DNA from: Chloroflexota bacterium
GTDB taxonomy: Bacteria; Chloroflexota; Anaerolineae; Anaerolineales; UBA4823
DNA: 7,053 bases
Direction of reading: 5' to 3'
Assembly (NCBI GenBank): GCA_030669775.1
Contig: DAOVCZ010000097.1
Coordinates: forward strand, 1 to 7,053
In this document: positions 5,227-7,053 of the stretch, in pieces
Layout: each line of letters begins with the position of its first letter
Position numbering within the stretch: position 1 is the first letter of the stretch
The notes under the pieces: generated by a model
Databases searched by the model: none
Seen by the model: the letters and a program-made list of their open reading frames with translations, nothing else
Told to the model about the DNA's origin: nothing
Made by a program: the position numbers and the translations under genes

Positions 5227-6438
5227 CTAGTGAACTTTTGTGAAACGCCGTTTGCCGGCCTGCAGCACACCAGAGTGCGGAAAAGGTTGGTTGGGATCGT
5301 CAAGCACCTCCCCATCCAGGCGCACCCCATTCTGGTTGATCAGGCGTCGTCCCTCACTGCGTGATTTGACCATTCCACTGGCCTCTAATACGTCGAGTAC
5401 ACTCTGACCTGACTCGAGTGAATACTCTGGCATATGCTCAGGTAGATCACGTCGTTGAAAGACGCGCACGAAATTTTCCTCAGCTAGTGCAGCGCTTTGT
5501 GAGTCATGGAAAATCTCCACGATCTCACGCGCCAGCTTCATTTTTACGTCTCGTGGGTGCAGGCTTCCATCTTCAATTCCAGCCTCCAGGTTTTCTATCT
5601 CCGCCGCTGAAAAGCGAGTCACCAGACGGAAATAATTACCCATCGCCTTGTCCGGGAGGCTCATCACCTTACCATACATATCATCCGGAGGGGCCAAGAT
5701 CGGGATATGGTTTCCGAGAGATTTGCTCATGCGGACTTCACCGTCGGTGCCGGGTAATATGCCCATGATGATGGCAATGTTGGGTTTCTCACCCAGGAAG
5801 GTCATCACCTTACGCGCCGCAGTGACGATGTTAAATAGCTGATCCGTACCACCAACCTGCACATCCGCTCGTAATGAGTAAGCATCATATCCCTGCATAA
5901 TGGCGTAAAAGGTTTCATGTAAGAAGACTGCGTCGCCTTTTTCCCAGCGCAGCTTGAAATTTTCTCGTGCGAGAAACTGTTGGATGGTGAAATTGGATGC
6001 TAAATTGATCAAGTCGGCGAAAGTAAGCCGTGAGAGCCATTCAGCATTGTAGCGAATAGTGGTCTTATCATGATCCAGAATCTTGTATGCTTGCTGAGCA
6101 TATGTATGTGCATTATATTCAACTTGCTCAGGCGTCAGTTGAGGGCGTAGCTTGTTTTGATCTGAAGGATCACCGATCAAAGATGTGTAGGTTCCGATCA
6201 AGAATGTCACATCATGACCTAACTCTTGAAACTGGCGCAGTTTTCGCATGGTAATGGTATGACCAAGATGTAGATCGGATCTGGTTGGATCATAACCGCA
6301 GTAAACCTGTAGTGGACGGTCTTCCGCCTCTGCTTCAATTAATCGTTGGCGCAATTCATCAGCCATCGATTTCTTTAGATCTTCATCGCCATACTCGGTA
6401 CCGCGCATCAGGTATAAAACTTGTTCTTCGATATTCAT
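5227..6438 (-). CDS. tyrS: Tyrosyl-tRNA synthetase
   Basis: A class I aminoacyl-tRNA synthetase that activates tyrosine with ATP and loads it on tRNA-Tyr in the cytosol. The 403 residues fit the bacterial TyrS group that lacks a long N-terminal extension. The Rossmann catalytic domain shows YCGYDPTRSDLHLGH (46-60), containing the HIGH-type motif as HLGH, and LIGTYTSLIGDPS (80-92). QGYDAYSLRADVQVGGTDQLFNI (182-204) is the tyrosine and adenylate pocket. VRMSKSLGN (235-243) is the KMSKS loop. The C-terminal S4-like RNA-binding domain covers about 345-403 (SVLDVLEASGMVKSRSEGRRLI and NGVRLDGEVL). The ATG start has AGGAGGTG 4 nt upstream. It is flanked by terminators on both sides and is probably monocistronic, although no convincing promoter was found in the 132-nt leader. 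No T-box features (specifier stem or TGGAACC-like antiterminator motif) are seen. Confidence 0.97.
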   Translation of the reverse strand: MNIEEQVLYLMRGTEYGDEDLKKSMADELRQRLIEAEAEDRPLQVYCGYDPTRSDLHLGHTITMRKLRQFQELGHDVTFLIGTYTSLIGDPSDQNKLRPQLTPEQVEYNAHTYAQQAYKILDHDKTTIRYNAEWLSRLTFADLINLASNFTIQQFLARENFKLRWEKGDAVFLHETFYAIMQGYDAYSLRADVQVGGTDQLFNIVTAARKVMTFLGEKPNIAIIMGILPGTDGEVRMSKSLGNHIPILAPPDDMYGKVMSLPDKAMGNYFRLVTRFSAAEIENLEAGIEDGSLHPRDVKMKLAREIVEIFHDSQSAALAEENFVRVFQRRDLPEHMPEYSLESGQSVLDVLEASGMVKSRSEGRRLINQNGVRLDGEVLDDPNQPFPHSGVLQAGKRRFTKVH

Positions 6439-6442
6439 CTTT

Positions 6443-6512
6443 CACCTCCTCAATATCTCACCTGGAAGACTTTTTCCAGGAAATGTCATTCTGTCCTAAT
6501 GCCTCTCAGGAC
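6443..6512 (-). promoter_or_regulatory. tyrS leader: consensus ribosome site and two hairpins
   Basis: On the minus strand AGGAGGTG (6450-6443) is a near-perfect anti-Shine-Dalgarno match 4 nt before the tyrS ATG. Upstream are a 7-bp hairpin CCTGGAA/TTCCAGG with a 6-nt loop (6461-6480) and a 5-bp hairpin GTCCT/AGGAC with a 10-nt loop (6493-6512). The ribosome site is certain. A regulatory role for the hairpins is only possible; neither sequesters the ribosome site or is followed by a T-run. Confidence 0.55.
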
Positions 6513-6516
6513 CTAT

Positions 6517-6549
6517 ATAAACAAAACGCGCCCTCTGCGCAGAGGGCGC
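6517..6549 (-). terminator. Intrinsic terminator after the PH-like gene
   Basis: A perfect 22-bp palindrome, GCGCCCTCTGC followed by its reverse complement (6528-6549), lies 21 nt after the stop of the PH-like gene. On the minus strand it is followed by GTTTTGTTTATA. A strong GC stem plus a T-rich tail on that strand fits an intrinsic terminator. Confidence 0.85.
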
Positions 6550-6570
6550 CATATGCCCATCGCAGAGATT

Positions 6571-7053
6571 TTATTCGCGTGAGTAATAATAACCTTCCTG
6601 CTGGCCTCCGACTTCGACTTGTTTGACCTCCCTCAATGCCGCTCGGTCAAGAATTTGTTCTAACACTCGATCGCCATCCACGAATCCCGTGCGGCCTAAC
6701 ACTTTACCATTCGCCCTCACTTCACCAAGCGTGTGAAATCCAAAGTATGACCGTTCGCCAATAACCTGTACCTTTTTCCCCCACTGGGCTGGCAAGACTC
6801 TCACTTCCTGGATCTCCTGCCACTTTAGTTGCACATGGCGTAAGCCGTTGCTGAAGAAGATGCTCGCAAAATCTAATTTCAAAACAGTATGTCGGTCCAT
6901 CCAGTTACCTAAGCTCATACCTGATGCAATCAGGATTAGAGGTATGCCCAGGATCAGCAGCCAAAAAGACAATGGTTGACCGAGAAGGATTAACAGAATC
7001 CAGGTACCATTTACCAGTACTGCACTTCCCCAGGCGATCAATTCACTTCGTCT
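6571..7053 (-). CDS. Membrane-anchored PH-like domain protein (N-terminus cut by window edge)
   Basis: A partial gene. The frame stays open to the window edge, and the first in-window start-like codon, TTG at 7041, is probably internal. Numbered from that codon there are 156 residues. Two hydrophobic helices (about 6-21 and 25-42, joined by GQPLSF) anchor the protein, and RRSE precedes the first helix. After NWMDRHTV the chain becomes a soluble beta-rich stretch (about 53-105: TVLKLDFASIFFSNGL, VQLKWQEIQEVRVLP, KKVQVIGERSYFGF), then a basic helix (124-140) and a tail ending GYYYSRE. Two helices followed by a beta domain resemble the small bacterial PH-like membrane proteins, of unknown function. 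It is terminated separately from tyrS, so a functional link is not implied. Confidence 0.65.
   Translation of the reverse strand, partial: RRSELIAWGSAVLVNGTWILLILLGQPLSFWLLILGIPLILIASGMSLGNWMDRHTVLKLDFASIFFSNGLRHVQLKWQEIQEVRVLPAQWGKKVQVIGERSYFGFHTLGEVRANGKVLGRTGFVDGDRVLEQILDRAALREVKQVEVGGQQEGYYYSRE

Noticed and set aside
6439..6570. T-box riboswitch upstream of tyrS
   Set aside because: The region is too short and lacks the conserved antiterminator motif and specifier stem.

Overview
The window is a compact bacterial chromosome segment in which every supported gene lies on the minus strand, so transcription runs from high to low coordinates. Gene content and protein style suggest an Anaerolineae-like member of the Chloroflexota: a short (~419 aa) adenosylhomocysteinase, the mtnA / PfkB-kinase / ahcY order, a small LuxR-type HTH protein and a small membrane PH-like protein. 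This assignment is inference from remembered families; no marker in the window proves it.

In transcription order, the window opens with the 3' part of a membrane-anchored PH-like protein (6571-7053, cut by the window edge) closed by a strong intrinsic terminator (about 6517-6549). Next is tyrS, tyrosyl-tRNA synthetase (5227-6438), with a consensus Shine-Dalgarno, two short hairpins in its leader and its own terminator (about 5178-5218). A second block then starts at a near-consensus sigma70-type promoter (5134-5163). Its -35/-10 spacer carries a GAAC-N4-GTTC palindrome that matches 13 of 14 positions of the Gram-positive LexA box. This promoter drives a 134-aa regulator (apparent ribbon-helix-helix N-terminus plus LuxR/GerE HTH), a possible 48-aa small ORF starting on a GTGA overlap, a 179-aa RecA/Rad51-like protein without a recognisable P-loop lysine, and a 94-aa helical protein beginning MGRTLPS. 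The last gene is preceded by a 7-codon mini-ORF with a better ribosome site than the gene itself.

A third block has its own TTGACA-17-TAAACT promoter (3608-3636). It encodes mtnA (methylthioribose-1-phosphate isomerase), a PfkB-family sugar/nucleoside kinase (probably adenosine kinase) and ahcY (S-adenosylhomocysteine hydrolase). Together these handle the two by-products of S-adenosylmethionine use. MtnA acts on the methylthioadenosine branch. AhcY splits S-adenosylhomocysteine into homocysteine and adenosine, and the kinase would remove the adenosine and pull that reversible reaction forward.

The most interesting part is the middle block (3663-5163). It looks like a damage-inducible cassette with a RecA-like pseudo-ATPase and closely coupled small ORFs, and I do not recognise it as a described system. 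The final 195 bases downstream of ahcY hold no gene that I can see, only nested inverted repeats and a short direct repeat. No tRNA, rRNA, CRISPR array or insertion sequence was seen.
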